This document shows positions 15,722 through 24,450 of a stretch of DNA of 64,000 bases, piece by piece. Numbering within the stretch: the stretch's first letter is position 1; the number at the start of each line of letters is the position of its first letter. This DNA is from Falsiroseomonas selenitidurans (lineage in GTDB: Bacteria > Pseudomonadota > Alphaproteobacteria > Acetobacterales > Acetobacteraceae), in assembly GCF_012103215.1 (NCBI RefSeq), contig NZ_JAAVNE010000001.1, positions 269,565 to 333,564 on the forward strand, in the 5' to 3' direction. The notes under the pieces are model-generated. The model saw only the letters and a program-made list of their open reading frames with translations, made no database searches and was not told the DNA's origin. The position numbers and the translations under genes are program-made.

Positions 15722-17896
15722 ATGGCGGGTCGGGACAGGGCGGCAGGACCGAATGCTGCACCGGGCCGGCCCATCGCCTGGCATCTCGGCCTGCTCTGCG
15801 GCGCCCTGCTGCTGCCGATGCTGGCGCTGGAGGCCTATCTGCTGCTCCGCATCGCCGGGGCGGAGCGTGCCGGCCGCCAGGACGCCGCCCGCGACGCCGC
15901 CCGCCACCTTGCCACCTCGCTGGATCACGGCCTGACCACCCTGCAGGCGGTGGCGGAGGTGCTGGCCAGCTCCGACCACCTGCTGTCCGGCGATCTGGCG
16001 GCGTTCCGCGAGCGGCTGCGCCGCCTGCCGGGCGTCGCCGGCGCCGTGCTGCTGCTGCGCCAGGGTGCCGCCGCCCAGGCCCTGGCCGGCACCCTGCCCC
16101 CTGGCGCGGCACGTGATCCGCAGGCCGAGGCCACCGCCCGCGCCACCGGCCGCCCGCAGGTGACCGGGCTGCTGGAGACGCCAGGCGGGGCGCCCGCCTT
16201 CGCCATCCTGGCGCCGGTGCCGGGCCGGCCGGACCAGCTGCTCAGCCTGCGCCTGGGCCTGGCCGACCTGGCCGGGCTGCTGCAGGACGAGGCGCTGCCG
16301 GCGGGCATGGTCGCCACCCTCACCGACCGCAGCGGCCGCATCCTGGCCCGCAGCCGCGACGCCGCGCGCTTTGTCGGCCTGCTGCGCCCGAACGCCGCGG
16401 AAGGCCCGCCGCCCGGCCTCGGCTGGCGCCGCAGCCTGGATGGCGACGGGGTGGAGGTGCTGGTCGCCCACGCCGAGGCCGCGGTGTCCGGCTGGACCGC
16501 CTGGGTGTTCCTGCCGCGCGCCGCCTTCGCCGCGCCGCTGCGCCAGCGCCTGTGGATGGCGGCGGGCATCGCCGTGCTGCTCGCCGGCCTCGCCGCCGCC
16601 CTGGCACTGGCCTTCGCCCGGCGCATCGTCCGCCCGATGCATGCCCTGGCCGCCGCCGCCAGCCTGCCGGGGCAGGACATGCCCCCGCTCGCCAGCCAGG
16701 TGCGGGAGGTGGCGGCGGTGGCCGACGCCCTGGCCACGGCCCGGCGCGACGCCGCCGCCCGGCTGCGGGAAAGCGAGGAGATGCTGGCCGCGCTGGACCT
16801 GGCGCAGGTGCAGGTGGTGACGCCGGAGGGGCGGATCCTGCTCTGGACCACCGGCATGCAGCATCTGTTCGGCTGGACCCCGGCGCAGGCCACCGGCCGC
16901 CTGACGCAGGCGCTTCTGGACAGCGCGTTTCCCGAGCCGATGCCACAGATCCAGGCCCGGCTGCTGGCCACCGGCGGCTGGCAGGGCGAGATCCGCCAGC
17001 GGCACCGGGATGGCCGGCAGCTGCTGGTGGCCAGCCACTGGTCGCTGCGGCTCGGCCCCGGCGGCGTGCCGGTCGCGGTGGTCCAGGCCAGCACCGACAT
17101 CACCGCCCTGCGCGAGGCGGAAAACCGCCTGCGCGACACCCAGGCGGAGCTGCGCCATGTCGCCCGCCTGGCCGATATGAGCGCCCTTGCCACCACGCTG
17201 ACGCATGAGATCAGCCAGCCGCTGACTGCCAGCGTCAGCTTCACCGAAGCCGCGCTGCGCCTGCTGGCGGCCGAGACGCCGGCGGCCGGCGACCTGGCCG
17301 CGGCCCGCGCGGCGATGCGCGAGGCCGCCGACCAGGGCGTGCATGCCGGCGCCATCCTCCGCCGCCTGCGCGACTTCATCGGCGGCAGCGAGGGCGAACG
17401 CGAGGCCGCCGACCTGAACGCCCTGGTCGGGGACGCGGCCAGCCTGGCCCTGGGCGGGGCCCGGCAGCACGGCATCACGCTGCGGCTGGAACCCGCGCCG
17501 CGGGCGCTGCCGGCGCTGGTGGACCCGGTGCAGATCCGCCAGGTGGTGGTGAACCTGGTCCGCAATGCCATCGAGGCGACGGAGCACCAGCCGCAGCGGG
17601 AGGTCGTGCTGCGCCTGCACGGCGCCGCGGACCAGCCGGGCCCGCATCTGGTGGAGGTGGCGGACAGCGGCCCCGGCCTGGCGCCGGAGATCGGCACCCG
17701 GCTGTTCCAGCCCTTCGTCACCACCAAGCGCGACGGCATGGGCGTCGGCCTCGCGATTTCCCGCGCCATCGTGGAGGAACATGGCGGCCGTCTCGGCTGC
17801 CGACCGAACCCGGGCGGCGGAACGGTGTTCCACTTCACGATCCCGGCGCTGCAGGCGCCACCGCATGCAGGGGAGGAGACACGCGATGCCGCCTGA
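15722..17896 (+). CDS. Membrane sensor histidine kinase with extracytoplasmic sensor and PAS domains
   Basis: A 724-residue kinase. The first membrane helix (LGLLCGALLLPMLALEAYLLL) is followed by an extracytoplasmic sensing region of about 230 residues, a second helix near 280 (MAAGIAVLLAGLAAALALAF), a PAS domain (about 355-475), a dimerisation/phosphoacceptor helix with LTHEISQPLTA, and an HATPase_c domain with VVNLVRNAIEA, DSGPGLAPE and GVGLAISRAI. The architecture resembles FixL/DctB-type kinases that signal to FixJ-like regulators. The start may be ATG 15722 or GTG 15713. The stop overlaps the downstream regulator by 11 bases, so the pair is an operon. Confidence 0.88.
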   Translation: MAGRDRAAGPNAAPGRPIAWHLGLLCGALLLPMLALEAYLLLRIAGAERAGRQDAARDAARHLATSLDHGLTTLQAVAEVLASSDHLLSGDLAAFRERLRRLPGVAGAVLLLRQGAAAQALAGTLPPGAARDPQAEATARATGRPQVTGLLETPGGAPAFAILAPVPGRPDQLLSLRLGLADLAGLLQDEALPAGMVATLTDRSGRILARSRDAARFVGLLRPNAAEGPPPGLGWRRSLDGDGVEVLVAHAEAAVSGWTAWVFLPRAAFAAPLRQRLWMAAGIAVLLAGLAAALALAFARRIVRPMHALAAAASLPGQDMPPLASQVREVAAVADALATARRDAAARLRESEEMLAALDLAQVQVVTPEGRILLWTTGMQHLFGWTPAQATGRLTQALLDSAFPEPMPQIQARLLATGGWQGEIRQRHRDGRQLLVASHWSLRLGPGGVPVAVVQASTDITALREAENRLRDTQAELRHVARLADMSALATTLTHEISQPLTASVSFTEAALRLLAAETPAAGDLAAARAAMREAADQGVHAGAILRRLRDFIGGSEGEREAADLNALVGDAASLALGGARQHGITLRLEPAPRALPALVDPVQIRQVVVNLVRNAIEATEHQPQREVVLRLHGAADQPGPHLVEVADSGPGLAPEIGTRLFQPFVTTKRDGMGVGLAISRAIVEEHGGRLGCRPNPGGGTVFHFTIPALQAPPHAGEETRDAA

Positions 17897-18566
17897 TGGC
17901 GCCTTCGGCTACGTGGTGGACGACGAGGCGGCGGTGCGCCGCTCCCTCGCGCTGCTGCTCGGCGCCGCCGGCTACGCGGTCGAGACCTTCGCCGGTGGCG
18001 AGGATTTCCTGCGCCGGGCGACGCCCGACCTGCCCTTCGGGTGTGTCGTTCTGGATGTGCGGATGCCCAATACCGACGGCATCGCGGTGCTGCGGGAGAT
18101 GTCCTCCCGCGGCCTGCGCCACCCGATCGTCGTCATCACCGCGCATGGCGACGTGCCCCTGGCCGTGCGCATGATGAAGGCCGGCGCCTGCGACATGCTG
18201 CAGAAGCCCTTCGCCGGCGAAGCGCTGCTGGATGCCGCCGCCGCCGCGCTGGCCCGGCGCGACGAGGCCGAGGCGGCGCAGGCCGCGCAGCGCCGCCTGG
18301 CGCGGCTGTCACCGCGGGAGACGGAGGTGCTGCAGGGCATGGTGGCCGGGCATCAGAACAAGGTGATCGCGCAGCGCCTGGGCATCAGCCCCCGCACGGT
18401 GGAGATCCACCGCGCCAACCTGATGACGAAGCTGGAGGCGCGCAGCCTGTCGGAGGCGGTGCGCATGGCGATGACCGTGGGCGGCGCCACGCTGCACAGG
18501 CTGGGCAGCGCGCCGCCTCCCCCGCCCGCCGGCGCGCCGATCCATCCGATCCGCCGCCCGGGCTGA
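17886..18566 (+). CDS. FixJ/NarL-type response regulator (REC-LuxR HTH)
   Basis: A 226-residue transcription factor. The receiver has the acidic pair in VDDE (11-14), phosphoacceptor Asp57 in VVLDVRMP and switch Lys107 in LQKPF, all canonical. The C-terminal LuxR-type helix-turn-helix reads LSPRETEVLQGMVAG..KVIAQRLGISPRTVEIH. A strong GGGGAGGAG ribosome site lies inside the end of the kinase gene, and the two genes overlap by 11 bases. It should be phosphorylated by the upstream kinase; target genes are unknown. Confidence 0.92.
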   Translation: MPPDGAFGYVVDDEAAVRRSLALLLGAAGYAVETFAGGEDFLRRATPDLPFGCVVLDVRMPNTDGIAVLREMSSRGLRHPIVVITAHGDVPLAVRMMKAGACDMLQKPFAGEALLDAAAAALARRDEAEAAQAAQRRLARLSPRETEVLQGMVAGHQNKVIAQRLGISPRTVEIHRANLMTKLEARSLSEAVRMAMTVGGATLHRLGSAPPPPPAGAPIHPIRRPG

Positions 18567-18598
18567 ACCTCCCGGGCCCACCCCCTGGCCGAACCCCG

Positions 18599-19450
18599 TC
18601 ACAGGCTGCCGAAGCGGCCCGCCTGGTAGTCGCGGATGGCCGCCAGGATCTCCTCCCGCGTGTTCATCACGAAGGGGCCATGCGACACCACCGGCTCGCC
18701 GAACGGCATGGCGTGGCCGAACAGCGCCAGCCCGCCTTCGGGCGCCGCCAGCGACACCGCATCGCCATCGCCCAGCCGCGCCAGGTGCCATTCCGGCAGC
18801 GCCTGCCCGCCAACCTGCAGCGCACCACGCACGGCGTAGAGGAAGACATTGGCGCCCGGCGGCACCGGCAGGCGCAGCGCCCCGCCCGGCGCGAAGCGCA
18901 GCACCGCCATGAAGATGCCGCTGGGCGAGGCCACCGGCCCCGCCTGCCCGTCCAGTTCGCCGGCCACCAGCTCCACCCTCACCCGCCCCTCATCGCGGTT
19001 CAGGGTCGGCAGATCCGCCTGCTGCAGCCCGGTGTAGCGCGGCGGCGTCATCTTCAGCCGGGCCGGCAGGTTCACCCAGAGTTGCAGGATCTCCAGCGCG
19101 CCGCCCTGGCGCTTGAACGCCTCGGGCGAGACCTCGGCATGCACCAGGCCGGCGCCGGCGGTCATCCACTGCACGCCGCCGGCGCGGATGATGCTTTCAT
19201 GCCCGCCACTGTCCAGATGCGCCAATTCGCCTTCCAGGATGAAGGTCACCGTCTCGAACCCCCGGTGCGGATGCGGGCCGAAGGGCAGGCCATGGTTGCC
19301 GGGCGGGTAGCTCTGCGGGCCGTGATGGTTGAGGAACAGGAAGGGGTCCACCTGGTCCAGCCCCGGGCCGGGCAGCGGCCGGCGCGTGGTCAGGTCGCCG
19401 ATATCGTCGCGCAGCGCCTGGTGCAGCGACAGGATGGCGCGGTCGGTCAT
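18599..19450 (-). CDS. Pirin family protein
   Basis: A 283-residue bicupin of the pirin family, Fe-binding and often with quercetinase activity or redox-linked regulation. The metal-binding N-terminal cupin shows FGPHPHRGFETVTFILEGEL and VQWMTAGAGLVHAE, the usual His/His/His/Glu set. The C-terminal pirin domain ends with REEILAAIRDYQAGRFG. GGGAG eight bases before ATG 19450 fixes the start over longer alternatives. It is divergent from the flavin reductase gene. Confidence 0.93.
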   Translation of the reverse strand: MTDRAILSLHQALRDDIGDLTTRRPLPGPGLDQVDPFLFLNHHGPQSYPPGNHGLPFGPHPHRGFETVTFILEGELAHLDSGGHESIIRAGGVQWMTAGAGLVHAEVSPEAFKRQGGALEILQLWVNLPARLKMTPPRYTGLQQADLPTLNRDEGRVRVELVAGELDGQAGPVASPSGIFMAVLRFAPGGALRLPVPPGANVFLYAVRGALQVGGQALPEWHLARLGDGDAVSLAAPEGGLALFGHAMPFGEPVVSHGPFVMNTREEILAAIRDYQAGRFGSL

Positions 19451-19614
19451 GCAGGCATCTCCCAGCGGCAGGGCGCCGATATGGCGCGGATGGGCGCCGG
19501 CTTGAAGCCCGGGCCGGGTGGCGCAAAAGGTCATAAGTCTGGCTGAAGAGGGATGGCGCCACCCCCCGCCCCGCCTGTAGCCTGCGCCCGCCAGACGCAG
19601 GACGCCCCGCACCG

Positions 19615-20280
19615 ATGGACCAGGACACCGCTTTCGCCTTCGTGGATGGCGCGACGCTCGACACCGCCACCGCCTACCGGCTGCTGGTCGGCTGCGTGGT
19701 GCCGCGGCCGATCGCCTGGATCACCAGCATCGATGCCGCGGGCCGGGTCAACGCCGCGCCCTTCAGCAGCTACAACTACGTTGCCACCAGCCCGCCGATG
19801 CTGGCCATCAACATCGCCACCCGCGCCGGCACCGACGGCCAGGTGAAGGACACCGCGCGCAACATCCGCGACAGCGGCGAATTCGTGGTCAATGTCGCCA
19901 CCGAGGCGACGATGGAGGCGATGCACCAATCGGCCCAGGACTTCCCGCCGGAGGTGAGCGAGGCGGAGGCGCTGGGCCTCGCCCTGCTGCCCAGCCGCCT
20001 GGTGCGCCCGCCGCGCATCGCCGCCGCGCCGGTGCAGATGGAATGCCGGCTGGACCGGATCGTGCCGCTCGGCCGCGGCATCAACACGCTCTACATCGGG
20101 GAGGTGGTGGCCTTTCACCTGCGCGGCGATGTGTATGACGGCACCCGCGTGGACAGCGCCGCCCTGCGCCCCGTGGCGCGCCTCGGCGGCCCCTTCTACG
20201 CCACGCTGGGCGAGATCATCGAGCGCCCGATGCTGCAGCGGCCGCCGGGCGGTGAGGGCTGGGTGAAGCCGGGCGGCTGA
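19615..20280 (+). CDS. Flavin reductase-like FMN-binding domain protein
   Basis: A 221-residue member of the flavin reductase/DIM6-NTAB split-barrel family. CVVPRPIAWITSIDAAGRVNAAPFSSYNYV (quoted as segments: VVPRPIAWITS, NAAPFSSYNYV) binds FMN, followed by DTARNIRDSGEFVVNV and a typical ECRL..I.PLG..INTLYIGEV segment. Related proteins supply reduced flavin to monooxygenases or bind flavin for other tasks; no partner monooxygenase is next to it. Confidence 0.88.
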   Translation: MDQDTAFAFVDGATLDTATAYRLLVGCVVPRPIAWITSIDAAGRVNAAPFSSYNYVATSPPMLAINIATRAGTDGQVKDTARNIRDSGEFVVNVATEATMEAMHQSAQDFPPEVSEAEALGLALLPSRLVRPPRIAAAPVQMECRLDRIVPLGRGINTLYIGEVVAFHLRGDVYDGTRVDSAALRPVARLGGPFYATLGEIIERPMLQRPPGGEGWVKPGG

Positions 20281-20303
20281 AGCCCGCGGGCTGAGGCCGC
20301 GCC

Positions 20304-21164
20304 TCAGCGCGCTTCCTGCAGCGCGGCTTCCATCGCCGCGAAGTTGGGCATGAGGCCGGAGGGCATGGTCTTGCGCCCCACCTCCACCGCCACCTGCGGT
20401 GCGTTGCCGTGCAGATGCGCCACCAGCACGGCGCGGATCACTTCCAGGAAGCGCGCCTCCTCCTCCACCACGCCCTTCAGCCGCACCGCCAGCGGCCCCA
20501 CCATGCCATAGGCCAGCAGCACGCCGAGGAAGGTGCCGACCAGGGCGCTGCCGATCATCGCGCCCAGCACGGTGGGCGGCTTGTCGATCGATCCCATGGT
20601 CTTGATGACGCCGAGCACGGCGGCGACGATGCCCAGCGCCGGCAGCGCATCCGCCACGTTCTGCAGCGCATGCGCCGCGTGCAGCTCCTCGTTCCGCACC
20701 TTCTTCAGCTCGGCGGCCATGATGTCCTCGATCTGGTGCGGATCGTCGGCATTCATGCCGACCATGCGCAGGTAGTCGCAGATCAGGTGCACCGCGTGGT
20801 GGTCCTTCGCGATGCGCGGATAGGCGGCGAAGATCGGGCTTTCCTCCGGCTTCTCGATATGCGGCTCCAGCCCCGCCGCGCCCTTCTGCTGCGCCACGCG
20901 CAGCAGCCGGTGCAGCAGCGCGCCGAGGTCGAGATAGTCCTGCGTCTTGTAGCGTCCGCCCTTGATCGCCTTGCCGATGGCCGCCAGCGTGTGCTTCACG
21001 TCCGACATCGAGTTCGACATCAGGAAGGTGCCGACCGCGGCGCCGCCGATGATCAGCATCTCGAAGGGCAGGGCATGCAGGATCGGCCCCATATGGCCGC
21101 CTGCCACCATGTAGCCGCCGAAGACGCAGGCCAGCATGAAGACGAAGCCGCCGATGACGGTCAT
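20304..21164 (-). CDS. motA: Flagellar motor stator protein MotA
   Basis: Proton-channel stator subunit of the flagellar motor, 286 residues with four membrane segments: two near the N-terminus (IGGFVFMLACVFGGYMVAGG, FEMLIIGGAAVGTFLMS) and two near 180-230 (ALGIVAAVLGVIKTMG, IGSALVGTFLGVLLAYG). The long cytoplasmic loop, including LLRVAQQKGAAGLEPHIEKPEES, carries the rotor-contacting charges. Its ATG overlaps the motB stop (ATGA). The gene order motB then motA is the reverse of the usual arrangement. Confidence 0.95.
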   Translation of the reverse strand: MTVIGGFVFMLACVFGGYMVAGGHMGPILHALPFEMLIIGGAAVGTFLMSNSMSDVKHTLAAIGKAIKGGRYKTQDYLDLGALLHRLLRVAQQKGAAGLEPHIEKPEESPIFAAYPRIAKDHHAVHLICDYLRMVGMNADDPHQIEDIMAAELKKVRNEELHAAHALQNVADALPALGIVAAVLGVIKTMGSIDKPPTVLGAMIGSALVGTFLGVLLAYGMVGPLAVRLKGVVEEEARFLEVIRAVLVAHLHGNAPQVAVEVGRKTMPSGLMPNFAAMEAALQEAR

Positions 21165-22108
21165 GGCGCGGAGCCTCCAGGCACGGGGATCAGCATCAGC
21201 ACGGCAACCCGCCGGTTGCCGGCATCCAGCGGATTGCCCGGCACCAGCAGGTCGCGGTCGGCGCGGCCGGAGACGCCGACCATCCGCCGCTCCGCCACCC
21301 CGCCTTCCACCAGCAGCCGTCGCGTCGCATTGGCGCGTTCCGCCGAGAGGTCCCAGTTGGACCGGTCGCCGCCACCGCGGAAGGGCGAGGCATCGGTGTG
21401 GCCGGTGATCTCGACGGGATGCGGCAGGCCGGCGAGCACGCCGGCGACGCGCGCCAGCAGCGCCCGGCCGCGCTCGTTCGGCGCCGCCTGGCCGGTCTGG
21501 AACACCGGCCGGCCCTCGGCATCCACCAGCTGGATGCGCAGGCCCTCCGGCACCTCCTCCACCATCAGCTGCCGGCCGAGTTCCGCCAGCGCGGCGTCGC
21601 TGCGGATCGCCTGGCGGATCTGCTCCGCCGCCTGGGCCAGTTCCTGGCGGCGCGCCGCCTCCGCCTGCTGCTGGGCCTCATCCACCTCGCCGGGCGGGGA
21701 TGGCGGCGCGCGGCGGAAGCGCGGGCGGGCAGGCTCCGCCGGCGCCTGCTCCTCCTGCTCCTCATCCGCATCCGGCCCCGGCGGCGCCTGGCGCAGCTGC
21801 GGCACCATCGGCTGGTCGGCGACGAGCTGCCCGGCACTGTTCAGGCTGCTGCCGCCGAAGGGCTGGCCGGAGCCACTGGGCCCGCGGGCCAGGATGTTGG
21901 GCTGTGCGAAATAGTCGGCGATGCCGCTGCGCTGGGTCTCCGTGGTCGCATTCACCAGCCACATCAGCAGGAAGAAGGCCATCATCGCGGTGACGAAGTC
22001 GGCATAGGCGATCTTCCAGGCCCCGCCGTGATGGCCGTGCTCCTCCTCCGCCATCACCTTCTTGACGATGATCGGCGCGTTGGCGCCGGCCTTGCCCTTG
22101 CTGGCCAT
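21161..22108 (-). CDS. motB: Flagellar motor stator protein MotB
   Basis: A 315-residue stator subunit: a short cytoplasmic N-terminus, one membrane helix (AYADFVTAMMAFFLLMWLVN) with the proton-carrying Asp37, a plug/linker rich in Pro and Gln, and a C-terminal OmpA-type peptidoglycan-binding domain (ITGHTDASPFRGGG..NWDLSAERANATRRLL). Unlike in the commonest arrangement it precedes motA, with a four-base overlap. It lies 24 bases after the CtrA-like regulator in the same transcription unit. Confidence 0.95.
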   Translation of the reverse strand: MASKGKAGANAPIIVKKVMAEEEHGHHGGAWKIAYADFVTAMMAFFLLMWLVNATTETQRSGIADYFAQPNILARGPSGSGQPFGGSSLNSAGQLVADQPMVPQLRQAPPGPDADEEQEEQAPAEPARPRFRRAPPSPPGEVDEAQQQAEAARRQELAQAAEQIRQAIRSDAALAELGRQLMVEEVPEGLRIQLVDAEGRPVFQTGQAAPNERGRALLARVAGVLAGLPHPVEITGHTDASPFRGGGDRSNWDLSAERANATRRLLVEGGVAERRMVGVSGRADRDLLVPGNPLDAGNRRVAVLMLIPVPGGSAP

Positions 22109-22132
22109 TGTCCGGACGTTCCGCGCCGCGGC

Positions 22133-22957
22133 TCAGGCGCCGGCCAGGTCGAGGCCGGCATCGCCCGGGCCATGCGAGGCGGCATGGCGGGCGCGCGCGG
22201 CAAAGACCGCCGCCGGCCCCGGATCCTCCGCCATATAGCCCAGGCCCCATACGGTGCGGACGATCTCCGCCGCGCCGGCGGCGGCCAGCTTGCGGCGCAG
22301 CTTGCAGATGAAGACGTCGATGATGCGCTGGTCCGGCCCCTCCGCCTCGCCGTAGAGGCGGTTCATGAAGCGCTCCTTGCTCAGCAGCGCGCTGCGCCGT
22401 GACAGCAGCGCCTCCAGCACCTCGAACTCCCGCGTCGTCACCGCCACCGGGCGACCATCGACGGCGACCGATTGCCGGGCGCGGTCCAGCGCCACATTGC
22501 CGCAGACCAGCGGCGCGCCGGCATGGCCGGCGATTCGCCGCACCATGGCATGCAGCCGCGCCAGGATCACCGCCGGGATGGCCGGCGCGGCCACCACCTC
22601 GTCGGCGCCCTGCTCGAAGGCCTCGTCGGCATCCTGGCGCGGCGCCAGCAGCAGCACGGGCACGCCGAGACCCTGGCGGCGGATGTCGCGCAGCGCCGCC
22701 ATCGCCCCATCCGGCGCCGCGCCGCCGGCCAGGACGATGGCATCGAAGGGCCCGCGCCGCAGGGCGGCGGGCGCCACCTGTTCCAGCCAGCCGTGGCTCT
22801 CCACCAGCCGCGATTCGCCCGCGAGCTGCCCCGCCAGCACGGCGCGCTCGGCGCCCTCGGCGCCGAGCAGGATGCGCAGCGGCCGCGCGACGCCATCCGG
22901 CGCGGCGGTGGCGCCTGCCTGGCCGGGTTCCGGCAGGATGCGTGCCATGCGCGTCAC
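22133..22957 (-). CDS. CtrA-like winged-helix regulator with degenerate receiver domain (copy A)
   Basis: A 274-residue OmpR-class regulator. Its C-terminal domain (VDGRPVAVTTREFEVLEALL, FMNRLYGEAEGPDQRIIDVF, TVWGLGYMAED) matches the CtrA winged helix closely. The N-terminal domain keeps the receiver shape but has lost the chemistry: the acidic pair is AEG, the phosphoacceptor position in FDAIVLAGG is Ala77, and the switch lysine is Ala124 (VVAAPA). It therefore probably does not accept phosphate. GTG 22957 overlaps the fliX stop (GTGA); ATG 22948 is an alternative. It sits between fliX and motB, pointing to a role in flagellar gene control. Confidence 0.85.
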   Translation of the reverse strand: MTRMARILPEPGQAGATAAPDGVARPLRILLGAEGAERAVLAGQLAGESRLVESHGWLEQVAPAALRRGPFDAIVLAGGAAPDGAMAALRDIRRQGLGVPVLLLAPRQDADEAFEQGADEVVAAPAIPAVILARLHAMVRRIAGHAGAPLVCGNVALDRARQSVAVDGRPVAVTTREFEVLEALLSRRSALLSKERFMNRLYGEAEGPDQRIIDVFICKLRRKLAAAGAAEIVRTVWGLGYMAEDPGPAAVFAARARHAASHGPGDAGLDLAGA

Positions 22958-23376
22958 GCCGCGCCGCGCGCTTCGCGCTTGGCGAGTTCCACGCGCAGGC
23001 GGAGCGCGATGGGGGCGCAGAACCGCGCGCCTTCGCCGCCGTCGCGCGCCTCAAGCTCCGCCTCCGCCGCCAGATCCGCCATGCGCTCCAGCGGAATCGC
23101 GGCAAGGCCCAGCAGGCCGCGCTGCAGGTCGCGCAGCATCTCCAGCCCCTGCGCGGCCACGTCGCGTGGCGGGCGGCGGCGGCGCGGCGGCGGGTCCTGC
23201 CCGGCCTGGCCCTGGATGGCGAGCAACGCGCCGCTGCCGATCACGCCGCCGGCGGCGGCGGCGCCACGCGCCTCGGCGCCGTCCGACAGCAGCGCGGCGA
23301 AGTCGCCACGCGCCGGGCCCCGCGCGGCAAGGCCATGCAGCGGGACGGTGCGGGTGGGGGCGGCGATGCGCAGCAT
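22954..23376 (-). CDS. fliX: Flagellar assembly regulator FliX
   Basis: A 140-residue protein recognised from its class II flagellar assembly regulator layout: a low-complexity N-terminal half, then GLEMLRDLQRGLLGLAAIPLERM and a C-terminal IALRLRVELAKREARG helix, typical of alphaproteobacterial FliX. In Caulobacter FliX links completion of the early flagellar basal body to activity of the sigma-54 activator FlbD. Here it heads an operon with a CtrA-like regulator, motB and motA; no flbD is in the window. GAGG lies ten bases before the ATG. Confidence 0.8.
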   Translation of the reverse strand: MLRIAAPTRTVPLHGLAARGPARGDFAALLSDGAEARGAAAAGGVIGSGALLAIQGQAGQDPPPRRRRPPRDVAAQGLEMLRDLQRGLLGLAAIPLERMADLAAEAELEARDGGEGARFCAPIALRLRVELAKREARGAA

Positions 23377-23505
23377 GTCAGGGGCACCTCGCTGTGTGTC
23401 ACGGGCAGCGTTTTCCGAGGCGAGGGTTGCCGCGCTGTGAACGGCGGGCGCGGCGCTCGCACCAGGCGTCGCGGCCGATGGCACGGCGCTTGCGAAGCAC
23501 GCGGC

Positions 23506-24321
23506 ATGTGCACGATCATCCGACTGGCCCTGCTTTTCCTGCTGCTGCCGATCGCATCCCTGCAGGCGCAGACAGCCTTGTGTCGCGCCGCGATCGCGGC
23601 GGCGGAGGCCGCGCAGGGCATCCCCGACCGCCTTCTGCTCGGCATCGGGCGGGTCGAAAGCGGAAGGCGCGACCCGGAAACCGGCGGCTTCGATCCTTGG
23701 CCCTGGACAATTAATGCCGAGGGGCGGGGCAGTTATTACCCATCCCGTGAGGCCGCCATCGCCGCGGTGCAGGCGCTGCGCGACGCTGGCGTGCAGTCGA
23801 TAGATGTGGGCTGCATGCAGGTCAACCTGCGCCATCACCCGGACGCCTTCGCCAATCTGGAGGAGGCCTTCGATCCGATGGCCAATGCCCGCTACGCCGC
23901 GCGCTTCCTGCGCGCCCTGCAGGCCCGCGCCGGGGATTGGATGACCGCCGCCGGCCACTATCATTCGCAGACGCCGGCACGGGCGGAAGCCTATCGTGCG
24001 CGGCTGGCCCAGGTGCTGGAACGCGAGCGCCGCGCGCCGACGGCGGCGCCGCCGCTGTCATCGCCGCAGGCCGCCGCGCTGCTGTTCGCCGCGCCTGCCA
24101 CGGCCGGCGCCCTCGCCGCCTATCGCCAGGCGCCGATCCCGCTGGTGGGCCGCACGACCCGCCCCGCAACACGGGCCGAGCTGGCTCAAGCGGCGCGGGG
24201 CTTGGCGATGCCCGCGGCGCGGGCGGGGGCGCCGACGGCAGCGCGCCTCGTCACGGCGCGCGCCCCGCATGTGCCCGACAGCGTCGGCCCCGCCGGGATC
24301 GGCAACCGGCGGCTGTTCTGA
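23506..24321 (+). CDS. Exported lytic transglycosylase (SLT domain), probably flagellum-associated
   Basis: A 271-residue peptidoglycan-cleaving enzyme with a signal peptide (RLALLFLLLPIASLQAQ). The SLT catalytic glutamate is Glu51 in LLGIGRVESGRRD, followed by DVGCMQVNLRHHPDAF and YAARFLRAL, the substrate-groove motifs. The C-terminal 100 residues are Ala/Pro/Arg-rich and unstructured-looking. It is divergent from fliX and adjacent to flgL/flgK, which suggests that it opens the wall for the flagellar rod or hook. ATG 23506 was chosen because the signal peptide follows it directly; the frame is open far upstream. Confidence 0.88.
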   Translation: MCTIIRLALLFLLLPIASLQAQTALCRAAIAAAEAAQGIPDRLLLGIGRVESGRRDPETGGFDPWPWTINAEGRGSYYPSREAAIAAVQALRDAGVQSIDVGCMQVNLRHHPDAFANLEEAFDPMANARYAARFLRALQARAGDWMTAAGHYHSQTPARAEAYRARLAQVLERERRAPTAAPPLSSPQAAALLFAAPATAGALAAYRQAPIPLVGRTTRPATRAELAQAARGLAMPAARAGAPTAARLVTARAPHVPDSVGPAGIGNRRLF

Positions 24322-24450
24322 AGCGGCGGCGGCGCCCCGCCGCCTGGCCTCAGCGCGCAAGAAGGTTTCGAGACCGCGCCTTGATGCCGGTTGATGGCGT
24401 TCGGGCTTCGTCCGCGCCGGTGGCGCTTCCGGGCATCAATGCACGAGCGC

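Noticed and set aside
23377..23505. Sigma-54 promoter for the fliX or transglycosylase genes
   Set aside because: No convincing GG-N10-GC element with the TGGCAC-N5-TTGC pattern could be made out by eye.
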